A stretch of 13,523 nt of DNA from CAYJAZ01 sp964370095. GTDB taxonomy: Bacteria; Desulfobacterota; Desulfovibrionia; Desulfovibrionales; Desulfovibrionaceae. Shown here in pieces: positions 1-7,900 of the stretch; the stretch's first letter is position 1; each line of letters begins with the position of its first letter. The DNA lies in the NCBI GenBank assembly GCA_964370095.1, contig CAYJHJ010000058.1:1-13523 (forward strand), read 5' to 3'. A model generated the notes under the pieces. That model was not told the DNA's origin and did no database searches. It was given only the letters and a program-made list of their open reading frames with translations. A program made the translations under genes and the position numbers.

Positions 1-105
1 GAGTGGACACACGGGCAATTCAGTCTAGGTGCAAATTATAGCGGTGAATTTGGTTCAGACCAAACCAGCCATACAGGCTCATTAAACTTTAGATTTAAAT
101 TCTAA
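1..105 (+). CDS. C-terminal end of an autotransporter-like outer-membrane beta-barrel protein (partial)
   Basis: Frame 1 is open from the window edge and gives 34 residues, then TAA at 103-105 and a second in-frame TAA. The residues alternate polar and hydrophobic like a beta-hairpin and end in Phe (LNFRFKF), the usual C-terminal signature of an outer-membrane barrel recognised by the Bam machinery. They align without gaps to the last 34 residues of the leftward autotransporter at 694-2454, with 18 identities by my count, including the SLNF near the end. The gene is therefore most likely the 3' end of a paralogous autotransporter. The passenger and start lie outside the window, so its function cannot be read. 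A strong terminator follows at 129-168. Confidence 0.8.
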   Translation, partial: EWTHGQFSLGANYSGEFGSDQTSHTGSLNFRFKF

Positions 106-128
106 TAACTTTATTTTATTAGAACATA

Positions 129-168
129 CCCTCATTCCTCTGTGAAAGCAGAGGTTTGAGGGTTTTTT
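129..168 (+). terminator. Rho-independent terminator of the left-edge autotransporter
   Basis: Two stacked 6-bp stems (CCCTCA/TGAGGG at 129-134/157-162 and CCTCTG/CAGAGG at 137-142/149-154) are separated by a TT/TT internal mismatch. They close a 6-nt loop and are followed by six T at 163-168. The hairpin begins 24 bp after the stop codon. Nearly the same hairpin ends the convergent paralog at 601-645. Confidence 0.9.
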
Positions 169-247
169 ATGTCTAAATATTTTTAGTCTTTTTTATCTCT
201 TATTTGCTTTGTCAAGAAGAGTGATGCGTTTACAAAAAATACACTCG

Positions 248-276
248 TTGACAATTACGAGTAAAAGAAGTATTAT
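248..276 (+). promoter_or_regulatory. Orphan sigma-70 promoter with overlapping dyad
   Basis: A perfect -35 TTGACA (248-253) is separated by 17 bp from TATTAT (271-276, 5 of 6 matches to the -10 consensus), which puts the start near 283. A perfect inverted repeat ACTCGT-N8-ACGAGT (243-262) covers the -35 and the start of the spacer, where a repressor would bind. No credible gene lies downstream before the opposing terminator, so the product may be a small RNA, an antisense transcript into the facing autotransporter, or nothing in an AT-rich stretch. The match could be partly chance. Confidence 0.5.
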
Positions 277-600
277 TTTTTTTGTAGCTAGCAGTGATTT
301 TTGCAAAGCAAAACTATATGTAAAAAATACTCTAAGTTGCTGAAATCAATTTGCAGAAATTGCTACTTTGAATTTGTGCATAGATTTTGCTCATAAATGC
401 AATTTTTATCCAAAAAGGTACAAGTAACTATTTGGAATAATTTTTCTTTTTACGTTTTTTTACAAAATTGTAAAATCAAAGTCTTGCCCTCTGCACAATC
501 TATATATTTATATAAAATCAAGGGAATCCAAATAATTAGCTTTCCCTTTTTTGTTATGACAGAAATTGAAAAAATCGTAAGTTTGCATAAGTTCATCATT

Positions 601-645
601 AAGAAAAAGCCCTCAAACCTCTGTTTTTATACAGAGGGATGAGGG
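601..645 (-). terminator. Rho-independent terminator of the leftward autotransporter
   Basis: Read leftward, arms CCCTCA-TC-CCTCTG and CAGAGG-TT-TGAGGG (645-632 and 623-610) close an 8-nt loop and are followed by CTTTTTCTT (609-601). The hairpin lies about 50 bp after the stop codon of the 694-2454 gene. The 14-nt arm CAGAGGTTTGAGGG is identical to the one at 149-162, and the other arm differs at one base. Confidence 0.85.
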
Positions 646-693
646 ATATCTTTATTACAAGGATTTTGTGGTAAAGCCTAAAATCTTTCCTAT

Positions 694-2454
694 TTAGAAA
701 TCATAGATAAAGTTCAGCGAACCACCATGATTCTGGTTATTACTACCCATTGTGCCGTTATAGTTGGCACTCACGGAGAAATTGCCATAAGTCCATTTTA
801 AGCCGGCTTTAGCAACAAAGCTTGTACCGTCGATGTCAGCTTCTGTTCTTGTTCTTGTGCCAACAAATTCCAAGGTTGAATCAATATGCGAACCTGTAAG
901 ACTTTGGCTTACACCAACTCCAAGACTAGGTGCGATAACATGTCCATTACCGAAAGCATAATTACCTTTCCAGTTGAGCATGAAATTGAGGTTGAGTGAG
1001 TTGATAGTGTCAGAATCGATATTCATATCGTATTCACCCATATAGCCAAAGCCTTTGAAGTTTACATCAATATCTTCAATTGAAGAATAGAGGTATGAAA
1101 GGCCAAGTTCAGGAATAAGGATATTGTTTTTATTGAGCTTTAAGATATAGCCCACATAAGCTTCTGTATAAAAAGAAGTAGAGGAATAATCTTCATCAGC
1201 ATCTACTGAGCCAATAGAGTAGTCTAAATCGTTTTGGCCGAGCGCAAAACCAAGATTGCCTCTTACATACCAATTATTATTGAACTTATAGTCCATATCC
1301 AAACCAAAGGTATAGAGATTGCTGTCGATATCTAAATCAATCACGTCTGAATCAGAGCTTGCATTATTGTAGTCAAAGTGGAAACCAAGTGAGAAATTAT
1401 TTTTGAAAGCGTATCTTGCACCTGCTGTAACACCAAACATACCCATGTCGAAATCGTATTGACTATCGTTTGCATAGCCGCCGTATGGATTTGCATATAA
1501 TGTCCATGGTGATGTAGCACTCATGGAACCTGCTGGCATACCGGAATTTACATGAGAAGCATCTGTTAGCGGTGTCCCATCAAGCACAGGATCAAACACA
1601 TCAGTCATAGCACGGTCATGGAAGTTTGTGTTAAGGCCTGAAAGCACTACTCTGTTTTGCGAGTAAATAGTTTTTACTACTAGTGAAGTCGGGCTTAATT
1701 TGTCATTGATGTTGGATCTTAGAGTGAGTCCTTTTGTTGGATCATATACAACTTGGAGGAGTGGAGTTTCTGTAGCATAATTGGCTGAAGCAAAATCTCC
1801 CTCAATAGGTGTTGATGAATGAAAATAATCAGATACGATAACTTCTTGATTCAAGCCAAAATTAGGTAAGCTCGCATTAGGGATAGCATAAAAAGTTGTG
1901 TAGGCACCAATAGAATATCCATCACCGTTGCCACCAAAAAGCCAGCGATTTGTTCCAAGCCCTTCTAGTCCTGTTTGGAGATTAGCCTTGTGAATTGCTA
2001 AAGGGGCACCTTCATTATAAATATCATATTTCAAAGCATCTGCAGTATTTGGGCCATAGATAACTCTACCTACATGACTCAACGCAGTGTTAGAAGCACT
2101 TGATTCTGAAAAAATGCCAAAAGCCAATTCTACTGGAGTAGGAGGATTTAGATAAATTCCGCCTCTAAAATCAACGATAAAGGGTTCTGCACTAGATGAA
2201 ACATTTACACCACACCAACTTGAACCAAACTCTTTACCACCATTGATAAAACCATCAATAAAAAGACTCTCATTCAGAATATTTGTTAGAAAATCTACAC
2301 TCGACCCTTCAGGAACTGTATAGGCCTCGGCTCCTGTTGGCACTGCAAGCATTGCAGCCACAGCTAAAGTACCAAAAACATTTAAAAGTTTGCATTTATT
2401 TAAAACTGCCATGTAACGCTTTTTTAAATTTTTAAACCCATTTTTATTTTGCAT
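694..2454 (-). CDS. Autotransporter (type V secretion) protein with short non-repetitive passenger
   Basis: The 586-residue protein starts at an ATG with AGGAG six bases upstream (2460-2464). Its long basic N-terminus (KNLKKRY), hydrophobic core and Ala-Glu-Ala at 42-44 form a Sec signal peptide, with cleavage likely after A44. Residues ~45-314 would be the surface-exposed passenger. It has no visible tandem repeats, one Cys and no protease motif that I can see. Residues ~315-586, from SPWTLYANPYGG onward, show amphipathic strands split by Asp/Asn-rich turns and end in Phe, as in the autotransporter beta-domain that inserts in the outer membrane. The last 34 residues are homologous to the protein ending at 105. 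The passenger's role is unknown; adhesin is the default guess. The gene is probably monocistronic, ended by the hairpin at 601-645. Type V class is well supported, function is not. Confidence 0.88.
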   Translation of the reverse strand: MQNKNGFKNLKKRYMAVLNKCKLLNVFGTLAVAAMLAVPTGAEAYTVPEGSSVDFLTNILNESLFIDGFINGGKEFGSSWCGVNVSSSAEPFIVDFRGGIYLNPPTPVELAFGIFSESSASNTALSHVGRVIYGPNTADALKYDIYNEGAPLAIHKANLQTGLEGLGTNRWLFGGNGDGYSIGAYTTFYAIPNASLPNFGLNQEVIVSDYFHSSTPIEGDFASANYATETPLLQVVYDPTKGLTLRSNINDKLSPTSLVVKTIYSQNRVVLSGLNTNFHDRAMTDVFDPVLDGTPLTDASHVNSGMPAGSMSATSPWTLYANPYGGYANDSQYDFDMGMFGVTAGARYAFKNNFSLGFHFDYNNASSDSDVIDLDIDSNLYTFGLDMDYKFNNNWYVRGNLGFALGQNDLDYSIGSVDADEDYSSTSFYTEAYVGYILKLNKNNILIPELGLSYLYSSIEDIDVNFKGFGYMGEYDMNIDSDTINSLNLNFMLNWKGNYAFGNGHVIAPSLGVGVSQSLTGSHIDSTLEFVGTRTRTEADIDGTSFVAKAGLKWTYGNFSVSANYNGTMGSNNQNHGGSLNFIYDF

Positions 2455-2479
2455 AATTTCTCCTTTTTGTACAAAATAA

Positions 2480-2508
2480 TATATAAACCATAGAAATATT
2501 TCTGTAAA
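2480..2508 (-). promoter_or_regulatory. Candidate promoter of the leftward autotransporter with internal palindrome
   Basis: Read leftward, TTTACA (2508-2503), 17 bp, then TATATA (2485-2480) match the -35 in 5 and the -10 in 4 of 6 positions, giving a leader of about 20 nt that contains the AGGAG site. The perfect 12-bp palindrome AGAAATATTTCT (2492-2503) fills most of the spacer and could be an operator. The DNA is very AT-rich, so chance matches are likely. Confidence 0.35.
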
Positions 2509-2586
2509 TATACTTTATTAGCATAAATCATAAATAGAATAAGTAAAAACAAAAAGGCAAGGCACAAGAAAAAAAGATACATAATT

Positions 2587-2615
2587 AGTATGCATTATTT
2601 TCATTATAATGTCAA
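2587..2615 (-). promoter_or_regulatory. Alternative upstream promoter of the leftward autotransporter
   Basis: Read leftward, a perfect TTGACA (2615-2610) is followed 17 bp later by CATACT (2592-2587, 4 of 6). Use of this site would give a leader of about 130 nt. It lies just after the 3' end of mntP, so the autotransporter need not depend on mntP transcription. Confidence 0.35.
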
Positions 2616-2669
2616 ATATTTTGCAGTTTTTTTTTTAGATAAGTGAGGTTTTATTAGCTGATAAATTGT

Positions 2670-3227
2670 TTATTGAGTAAGCAAAAATTTAAATCCGAGT
2701 GAAATAAGTATAAGGCCTCCAATTATCGTAGCTTTTTTTCTAAATGTTCTTGTGAACAAATAGCCAAGCCTTACCCCTAAAACAGAAATTAAAAAAGTGG
2801 TGCATCCAATAATTGAAATAACAAGAAATATGGATGTTGTATAATTATATTTGAAAACAATTCCCACAGCAAAAGCATCTATACTTGTTGCTATTGCTGC
2901 TATGAGCATAGTGGTAAAACCTAAAGGATTGCTTGAATTTTCATCATCTTCTATATCTTTCAAAGCTTCTCTAAGCATATTTATTCCAAGCAATACAAGA
3001 ATGATAAAGGAAATATATGAAGAGTATACATCCATAAAACCTTCAAGGCTTTCACCAAGGTAAAAGCCCAAAAAAGGCATTAAAGCCTGAAAAGCACCGA
3101 AATAAAGCCCCACAACAACAGCTGAAGTAATGTTTTGTTTTGTAATCTGCAAGCCTTTACAAACAGAAACAGCAAAAGCATCAAGCGAAAGAACAATTGC
3201 TATAAGAAAAATTTCAATATATATCAT
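2670..3227 (-). CDS. mntP: MntP-family manganese efflux pump
   Basis: The product is a 185-residue inner-membrane protein with about six hydrophobic helices in two similar halves. The family signature appears twice, as LDAFAVS (D16) and IDAFAVG (D117). Paired intramembrane acidic motifs of this kind are typical of MntP (formerly DUF204), which exports Mn2+ to relieve manganese toxicity. Length is normal for the family (about 185-190). I chose the ATG at 3227 because it leaves 14 residues before the first signature, as in E. coli MntP. A TTG one codon upstream (3230) is also possible, since AGGA at 3242-3239 is 8 bases from TTG and 11 from ATG. No yybP-ykoY manganese riboswitch could be recognised in the 120-bp upstream gap. 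It may be co-transcribed with the gene at 3351-3788. Confidence 0.92.
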   Translation of the reverse strand: MIYIEIFLIAIVLSLDAFAVSVCKGLQITKQNITSAVVVGLYFGAFQALMPFLGFYLGESLEGFMDVYSSYISFIILVLLGINMLREALKDIEDDENSSNPLGFTTMLIAAIATSIDAFAVGIVFKYNYTTSIFLVISIIGCTTFLISVLGVRLGYLFTRTFRKKATIIGGLILISLGFKFLLTQ

Positions 3228-3336
3228 CAAGTTAAAAATCCTAAAAAGTTCCTGAGGTTTAAATTATTTTTCCCAAAAAAATTATTTGCAGTGTATGATA
3301 AGGCTATACATTTAAATCTTTATCAGGAAAACAATA

Positions 3337-3356
3337 AAATAAAACCTCTTTTATTT
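3337..3356 (-). terminator. Weak AT-only hairpin at the end of the DUF4405-like gene
   Basis: AAATAAAA-CCTC-TTTTATTT is a perfect 8-bp inverted repeat spanning the stop codon of the 3351-3788 gene and followed leftward by TATTGTTTT. The stem is all A-T and therefore weak, so it may only attenuate read-through into mntP. Confidence 0.3.
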
Positions 3357-3788
3357 AAATAACTTCTTCCAAATAAACTGTACTGCACGTCTGTTTTGGA
3401 ATAAGTGTATACAAAGAAAAATAATACAACTAAAAGCTAGCACGCTATGGTATGTATAGGCAAAATCTATTGTGATAAAAGGAAAAAACTCACCGGCAAG
3501 AAGAGTATTTCCAGTTATTAGCGTGCATGCAATAGCAAAAAATAAAACTATGTTTATGGCGATTTTATAAAAAGCTTCTTTAGATTTTAATTTTCCACCA
3601 ATAAAAGAGATGAAAAACTGTTTGTTTAGATAAATGTGGCAAATCCAAGCAATTATTAAAATAAAAGGAAGTTTTGTATGTATGTTTAGGTCTAATTTTG
3701 AAAAAATAAAAATAGAAAGAAAAATCAAAAATAATAAAGAATGTATAATAAATTTTGTAAAAAGCTTCATGTTAGAAAAAATATTCAT
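3351..3788 (-). CDS. Four-helix membrane protein, DUF4405 / cytochrome b-like
   Basis: The protein has 145 residues with hydrophobic segments at ~10-30, 38-56, 74-94 and 112-130. Histidines H16, H51, H114 and H128 lie in or next to those helices, recalling the paired haem ligands of small b-type cytochromes. The C-terminal half (TGNTLLAGE, then YHSVLAF and CIHLF) resembles DUF4405 proteins, which are thought to be redox-associated membrane proteins. The start is the ATG at 3788 because AGGA (3798-3795) sits 6 bases before it; the in-frame TTG two codons upstream (3794) directly abuts that site and cannot use it. The neighbour downstream is mntP, 123 bp away on the same strand, but no functional link is visible. 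Haem binding is inference; with no CxxCH motif it is not a c-type cytochrome. Confidence 0.7.
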   Translation of the reverse strand: MNIFSNMKLFTKFIIHSLLFLIFLSIFIFSKLDLNIHTKLPFILIIAWICHIYLNKQFFISFIGGKLKSKEAFYKIAINIVLFFAIACTLITGNTLLAGEFFPFITIDFAYTYHSVLAFSCIIFLCIHLFQNRRAVQFIWKKLFK

Positions 3789-3794
3789 GTTCAA

Positions 3795-3800
3795 TCCTTT
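3795..3800 (-). promoter_or_regulatory. Ribosome binding site that fixes the start of the DUF4405-like gene
   Basis: Read leftward, AAAGGA is followed by TTGAAC and then ATG (3788), a 6-nt spacing. The TTG at 3794 immediately abuts this site, which rules it out as the start. Confidence 0.7.
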
Positions 3801-3870
3801 GCGTTGAAGTGTGAAAAATACATTAATTCATCAATCTTGTTTGCTTTTTAGACTAAATTCTTAAAAACAG

Positions 3871-3876
3871 ATTATA
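3871..3876 (-). promoter_or_regulatory. Candidate -10 box for the DUF4405-like gene
   Basis: A perfect TATAAT reads leftward here and would give a leader of about 75 nt before the ATG at 3788. No good -35 is found 16-18 bp upstream, so the call is tentative. Confidence 0.25.
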
Positions 3877-4024
3877 AGGCATACGAACAATATTAAAATA
3901 TAAAAAATCAAACAAAAAGTCAAACTTCATTTTGATTAAGTGAAGAGATACAAATTGTTGTTTTGTTGCTTTTAGGTCTCAATTCAAACTGTATTTTTTT
4001 AATTATTAAAATGTTTGAATTAGC

Positions 4025-4054
4025 TTGACAAGGCAGACAAATACGAAATATAAT
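4025..4054 (+). promoter_or_regulatory. Perfect-consensus sigma-70 promoter of the ankyrin lipoprotein gene
   Basis: TTGACA (4025-4030) and TATAAT (4049-4054) both match the consensus fully with an 18-bp spacer. Transcription would start near 4061, about 32 nt before the ATG at 4093. This is the best housekeeping promoter in the window and predicts steady expression. Confidence 0.85.
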
Positions 4055-4092
4055 TTATACATTCAAGTAAAACCCTAATAAATGAGGAAACT

Positions 4093-4659
4093 ATGCTAAC
4101 ATTTAGATTTTATTTTACAAATTTGCTTCTTCTTTTCTTGCTGGCCTCTTGTGTGAGTGCTCAAAATGAGCCTGCACCAAAGACTCATCTTGATGCAGAT
4201 GGCTTTGTTACAGATGCGTATGAAGCTAATTTTTCAAAAGTTACTGAATATTTAGAAAAAGGCGGCGATGTTAACGTAACTGATTCTGAAGGTTATACTG
4301 CTCTTATCTGGGCAGCTTCTGAAGGGCATAGTGAGCTTGTGCGCTATCTCATAGAAAAAAATGCTGATGTAAACATTGAAAACATGTTTGGCGGAACTGC
4401 ATTGTATTGGGCGGCGATAAATGAACATACAATTGTTGCTCAACAACTTTTAAGAACAGGGGAAATAAGTCAAGAAGATAAAGATTTGGCGCTTCAACTT
4501 GCTGCAAAAAATGGAAATATTGATTTAGCAAAAATTCTTATTCAAACCGGGGCAAATATAAATGCTGACTTAGGCAATGGCTTGACTGCACTTAAGCTTG
4601 CTTTTGACAATGGGCAAACAGAAATGGCTGAATATTTGCAACTTCATGGAGCAAAATAG
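4093..4659 (+). CDS. Ankyrin-repeat lipoprotein
   Basis: The protein has 188 residues. The N-terminus is a lipoprotein signal peptide: a hydrophobic run LLLLFLL and lipobox L-A-S-C with Cys at 20, so the mature protein should be lipidated and face the periplasm. Val at +2 argues for the outer membrane if the enterobacterial sorting rule holds. The rest is a string of ankyrin repeats: degenerate at ~38-62, good at ~66-95 (TALIWAASEGH, ADVNIEN), then ~99-123, ~131-160 (LAAKNGNIDLAKILI, GANIN) and a C-terminal cap at ~163-188. Ankyrin stacks bind proteins; the partner is unknown. GAGGA at 4084-4088 supports the start. The gene has its own strong promoter and probably stands alone. It could be an envelope scaffold, but with a lipobox it is unlikely to be an injected ankyrin effector. 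Confidence 0.88.
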   Translation: MLTFRFYFTNLLLLFLLASCVSAQNEPAPKTHLDADGFVTDAYEANFSKVTEYLEKGGDVNVTDSEGYTALIWAASEGHSELVRYLIEKNADVNIENMFGGTALYWAAINEHTIVAQQLLRTGEISQEDKDLALQLAAKNGNIDLAKILIQTGANINADLGNGLTALKLAFDNGQTEMAEYLQLHGAK

Positions 4660-4682
4660 ATTTCATTAGGCCTTTTTTCAAT

Positions 4683-4695
4683 GCCAACTTAGTTG
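4683..4695. promoter_or_regulatory. Putative activator site 1 upstream of the first giant gene
   Basis: GCCAACTTAGTTG contains a perfect dyad CAACT-T-AGTTG. It is one of four copies in the window of a 13-bp motif GCCAAYWTWRTTG, two before each giant gene. It lies about 140 bp upstream of the sigma-54 promoter at 4827, the usual range for an enhancer-binding protein. Confidence 0.6.
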
Positions 4696-4727
4696 CATAA
4701 TTTTCTTTTGATTTGTGAAAGAAAACT

Positions 4728-4740
4728 GCCAATATAGTTG
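4728..4740. promoter_or_regulatory. Putative activator site 2 upstream of the first giant gene
   Basis: GCCAATATAGTTG is the second motif copy, 45 bp start-to-start after the first (about four helical turns) and about 90 bp before the -24 element. The dyad is imperfect here (CAA/TTG arms). Confidence 0.6.
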
Positions 4741-4826
4741 AAATAATTTTCAGCATAAATGATTTTTACTCTCTTTGTTTTTATATCTATCTAAAATATT
4801 TGAAAATATGCAGTGAGTGGCTGAAA

Positions 4827-4842
4827 TGGCACAATATTTGCT
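4827..4842 (+). promoter_or_regulatory. Sigma-54 (RpoN) promoter of the first giant gene
   Basis: TGGCAC-AATAT-TTGCT matches the -24/-12 consensus TGGCAC-N5-TTGCW at every defined base with the right spacing. Transcription would start near 4853, about 55 nt before the ATG at 4908. The same element stands at the equivalent place before the second giant gene. Confidence 0.85.
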
Positions 4843-4897
4843 TTACACTGAGGCATAAAGTAATTTGTAAATTTTATATTAATTTAGAACAAAATTT

Positions 4898-4903
4898 GAG
4901 GTG
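4898..4903 (+). promoter_or_regulatory. Ribosome binding site that decides the start of the first giant gene
   Basis: GAGGTG lies just before the ATG at 4908, and the stretch GAGGTGTGTTATGCCAATTA is identical before the second giant gene. An in-frame TTG at 4800 would add 36 residues but has no ribosome binding site and would place the sigma-54 promoter inside the gene. Confidence 0.85.
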
Positions 4904-4907
4904 TGTT

Positions 4908-7900
4908 ATGCCAATTAGTTTCATGGATTTTGTCAATCAATCAAGGCTTAGTACTTCGCCACTCTTTATTAATGAAGATGGTGATAAATTAAAAAGTGAA
5001 AGCAGTTTTTCTTATTTTAGTTTTGCAAAAAGAGCAGATGAAAATAACAGAACAGTAGCTGCTTTTTTGAATTCAATTAGAAATGATCCCAATTATGCTT
5101 CTTTCTATTCTTCTGCTTTTGATAAATTTATCAGGATTGAAGTGGCGGAAGGAAAGCCACTTACCTCAAGTACAGTTGAATGCATGCACAAAATACTTGA
5201 AAGAAAAAAAGCTGAAGATGATATTGAGATGACAAAGATTTTTATTGCCAACCTTCAAAAAAATGGCATTATTTCCGGTGAATTAGCAGAAAAGCTTGAA
5301 AAATATGCCATAGAGAATAGCGACCTTGTGAAAGGTGGTAATATAGACACTGTAAAAGCTTTTCTTTCACGCTATTTTAAATCACAAAGATTGTTTGAAG
5401 TTGTAAAACCTCTTTATTTTGAAGAATACATGTATGTAAGCGAAGATAAAAGAGCTGCCTTTGAAAGCTATTTAGAAAGTTCAGGCACTTTGCAAGAAGC
5501 CATTGATAAAGCTTTTCAGAACAGCACTCTTGAAGACTTGAAAGATGTGAAAGCACTTTTACAGCCCACAATAAGAGAAGCTCATGAAAAAATTAAGCCT
5601 TTCCTTGAAGCTTTAAATGATGCAGATGCAAGAAAACTTGCAAGTGAAATAAATAATCCTAAAGTCATTGAACTTATTGAAACAATGGCAGATGCAATAA
5701 AGAGTGGAACTATTGATAAGGCAAGAGCTCATAATATTTTTGAAACACTTTCGCAAAGTATAACCTATACTCTCAATGAGGCAGTAAGTGCAAAAAAAGC
5801 ATTATATTCTTTCTTGCTTCAAGATAAGGATACTATAGGCAAAGTTTTAGCCGCACATCCGTATAAAGAGCAGCTGGCCGGTCTTGAAAGCTATGCACCA
5901 TTTTTAGAAGCACTTAAGTCTAAAAGCAGAAATGGAAGTATCAACTATGAAGCTAGGATAGCTCAAGAAGAGCTTGAAGCATTTATTTCAACTCAAATTG
6001 ATTCATTTATAACAGATAAGCAAGATTTGTTGCTTGAATATGAAGCTTTTATTTCCGAGCAGGATGAAGAAAGCCCTTCATTAAACTTTATTTTATTTTA
6101 TTCATCAAGGCAGTTTTTGGATTATATGGCACCTAAAGGTGATTTTGATCTGAAAGATCCCACTAAATTTGTGCGTACTGTAGAAGATTCAATTAAATTT
6201 GTGCATGATATAGAACTTTTTCTTGCAGAAATTGAAAAATATGCCAAAGAAAAAGGAATGTTCTTTAAACAAGCTATAAAAGAAATCTTTAATCTTGTTA
6301 TGGAGCAAACAGAAGTAATGTATACTGCTTCAGACTTGGAAGGAGTTTATAAAGAACTTTCACGCTTTTTATATGAGCTTGAAAATTTGGAAGGCTTTGC
6401 CGAATCTGAAAATTTAGCGAACCTTCAATTGCTCAATTCAAGGCGTCTTCAATATATATTGGCTATTGAAAGTGCTTTAGATGCAGCAAATGAAAGTTAT
6501 CAAAAATTGCCTGATGCCGTGCCTATGCTTATGGATATGGATTTAAAGGAAATTCGTTTACAAAGATATAAGCTGACTGATCAAAAAAGCATGTCGCGAT
6601 ATATGTTGGAATATTGTCTTTTGCAAGGAATAAATCTAAAAGACCCAGAATCTATGTTTGTTGATGCAGATGGCGAGCTTGTTGACGGTGAAACAAGTAT
6701 GGTTGAAAGACCTTTCTTGGGCATCGGTGTGCTTTATGAGCAATATCAAGCACCGCCTACTGCTACATATAATATATTAATCCAAGAAATGAAGAAGCAT
6801 GTTGAACTTGGTGTTTTTCCTGATGATTATCAATTAGATTTTACAAAAGTAAATCCATATATTTTCAAAAAAGTTATATCTGAGGTTGTTTCTGAATATA
6901 GAAAAAACTTGCATAAAAATGAAAGTATAGATCCCCAAGTTGTTTCCTCTCTTATTAAACAGGCAATACAAACTTCTTTTGGCACTTATATAAATGATAG
7001 TTTTAGTTATATTTTAGATTTAGACCTTGATAAACAAAGCAAAATAGCTTTAATGCAAACTGTATTGGCTACAGGAATCCAAGACAAGAAGTGTATTGAT
7101 TTGTGGGCAAGCTTGCCGGACTCTGATTTAAGTTTAAGAATGTCAGAGTGTAAGACGAGCAGTGATTTTGCAGCTTTTTTACCTGCATTGATTTTTGAAT
7201 TGACAAAAATTTCCATTGAAGCAAAAGATAGTTTGCAAAAAGTTTTAGAAAGTTTAATAGATCCTGCCACTTTTTATCGTGGTTTGTTTGTTATGCTTAG
7301 AGAATATGCCGGGCTTACAGCAGAGCATATTGAAATGCTTGACAAGGCAATAAGCTCAGAAAGTTTTGAAAATTTTGAAAAAGTAATCGCTTCTCTTGGT
7401 CACGGGCTTGATTCACAAACCTCTCAACTTATATCTGGAGTAAAAAAACGCATTGCCGGAATTGATCAAGTTGAAAGTGGCAAAGAAAGATTGAGATTGA
7501 TACAAGAAGAAAGAAATGATGAAGAAATTCGCCTTGATACTTTATACAAATCAAGCAGTGCCTTTTGCTTGCAAGCGCAGCAGCTGAGTTTGATTATAAA
7601 AAATGATATATACGGTGCTTCAAGAACAGGCACGGATGTGGAAGATGTTTTTATGCTAATTCCTGACTATATTCCTGTTGAAAAGCTTAGCGATATTTCA
7701 CTTGGAAGTTGTGCATTGGTAAAAAGATTTTTTGCTCCTGAAGTAAGTGAAATTTTGATAGATCCTATGAAAGAAGCACTTATCCGTGTAAATGCAGACA
7801 TTTCACTTGCTTCAGCAAGAACATTAACCGCAGTTTTTAATATGCTTAAGATGAATTTGCCGGATGATATTGAGGAAAGTAAAATAATTTCAATTGTTTC

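Larger units (their letters stand above)
106..693. other. 588-bp intergenic region between convergent autotransporters
   Basis: No convincing protein gene is present. The region holds the two facing terminator hairpins (129-168 and 601-645), an orphan near-consensus rightward promoter at 248-276 with a dyad over it, and a small perfect inverted repeat TTTTGC-AAA-GCAAAA at 299-313. The rest is AT-rich with long T runs. The only longish frame (397-642) has no ribosome binding site and runs into the hairpin at 610-645, so it is not called. Confidence 0.6.
3789..4092. other. Divergent intergenic region
   Basis: This AT-rich gap of 304 bp separates the leftward membrane-protein gene from the rightward ankyrin gene. 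Apart from the leftward ribosome binding site and possible -10 box, and the strong rightward promoter at 4025-4054, I see no gene, RNA or repeat in it. Confidence 0.6.

Noticed and set aside
397..642. 81-residue rightward open frame between the autotransporters
   Set aside because: It has no ribosome binding site, has low-complexity composition from AT-rich DNA, and ends inside the terminator hairpin at 610-645.
3231..3350. Manganese-sensing (yybP-ykoY) riboswitch before mntP
   Set aside because: The family prompted the search, but I could not find the conserved core or paired stems in this 120-bp AT-rich gap.
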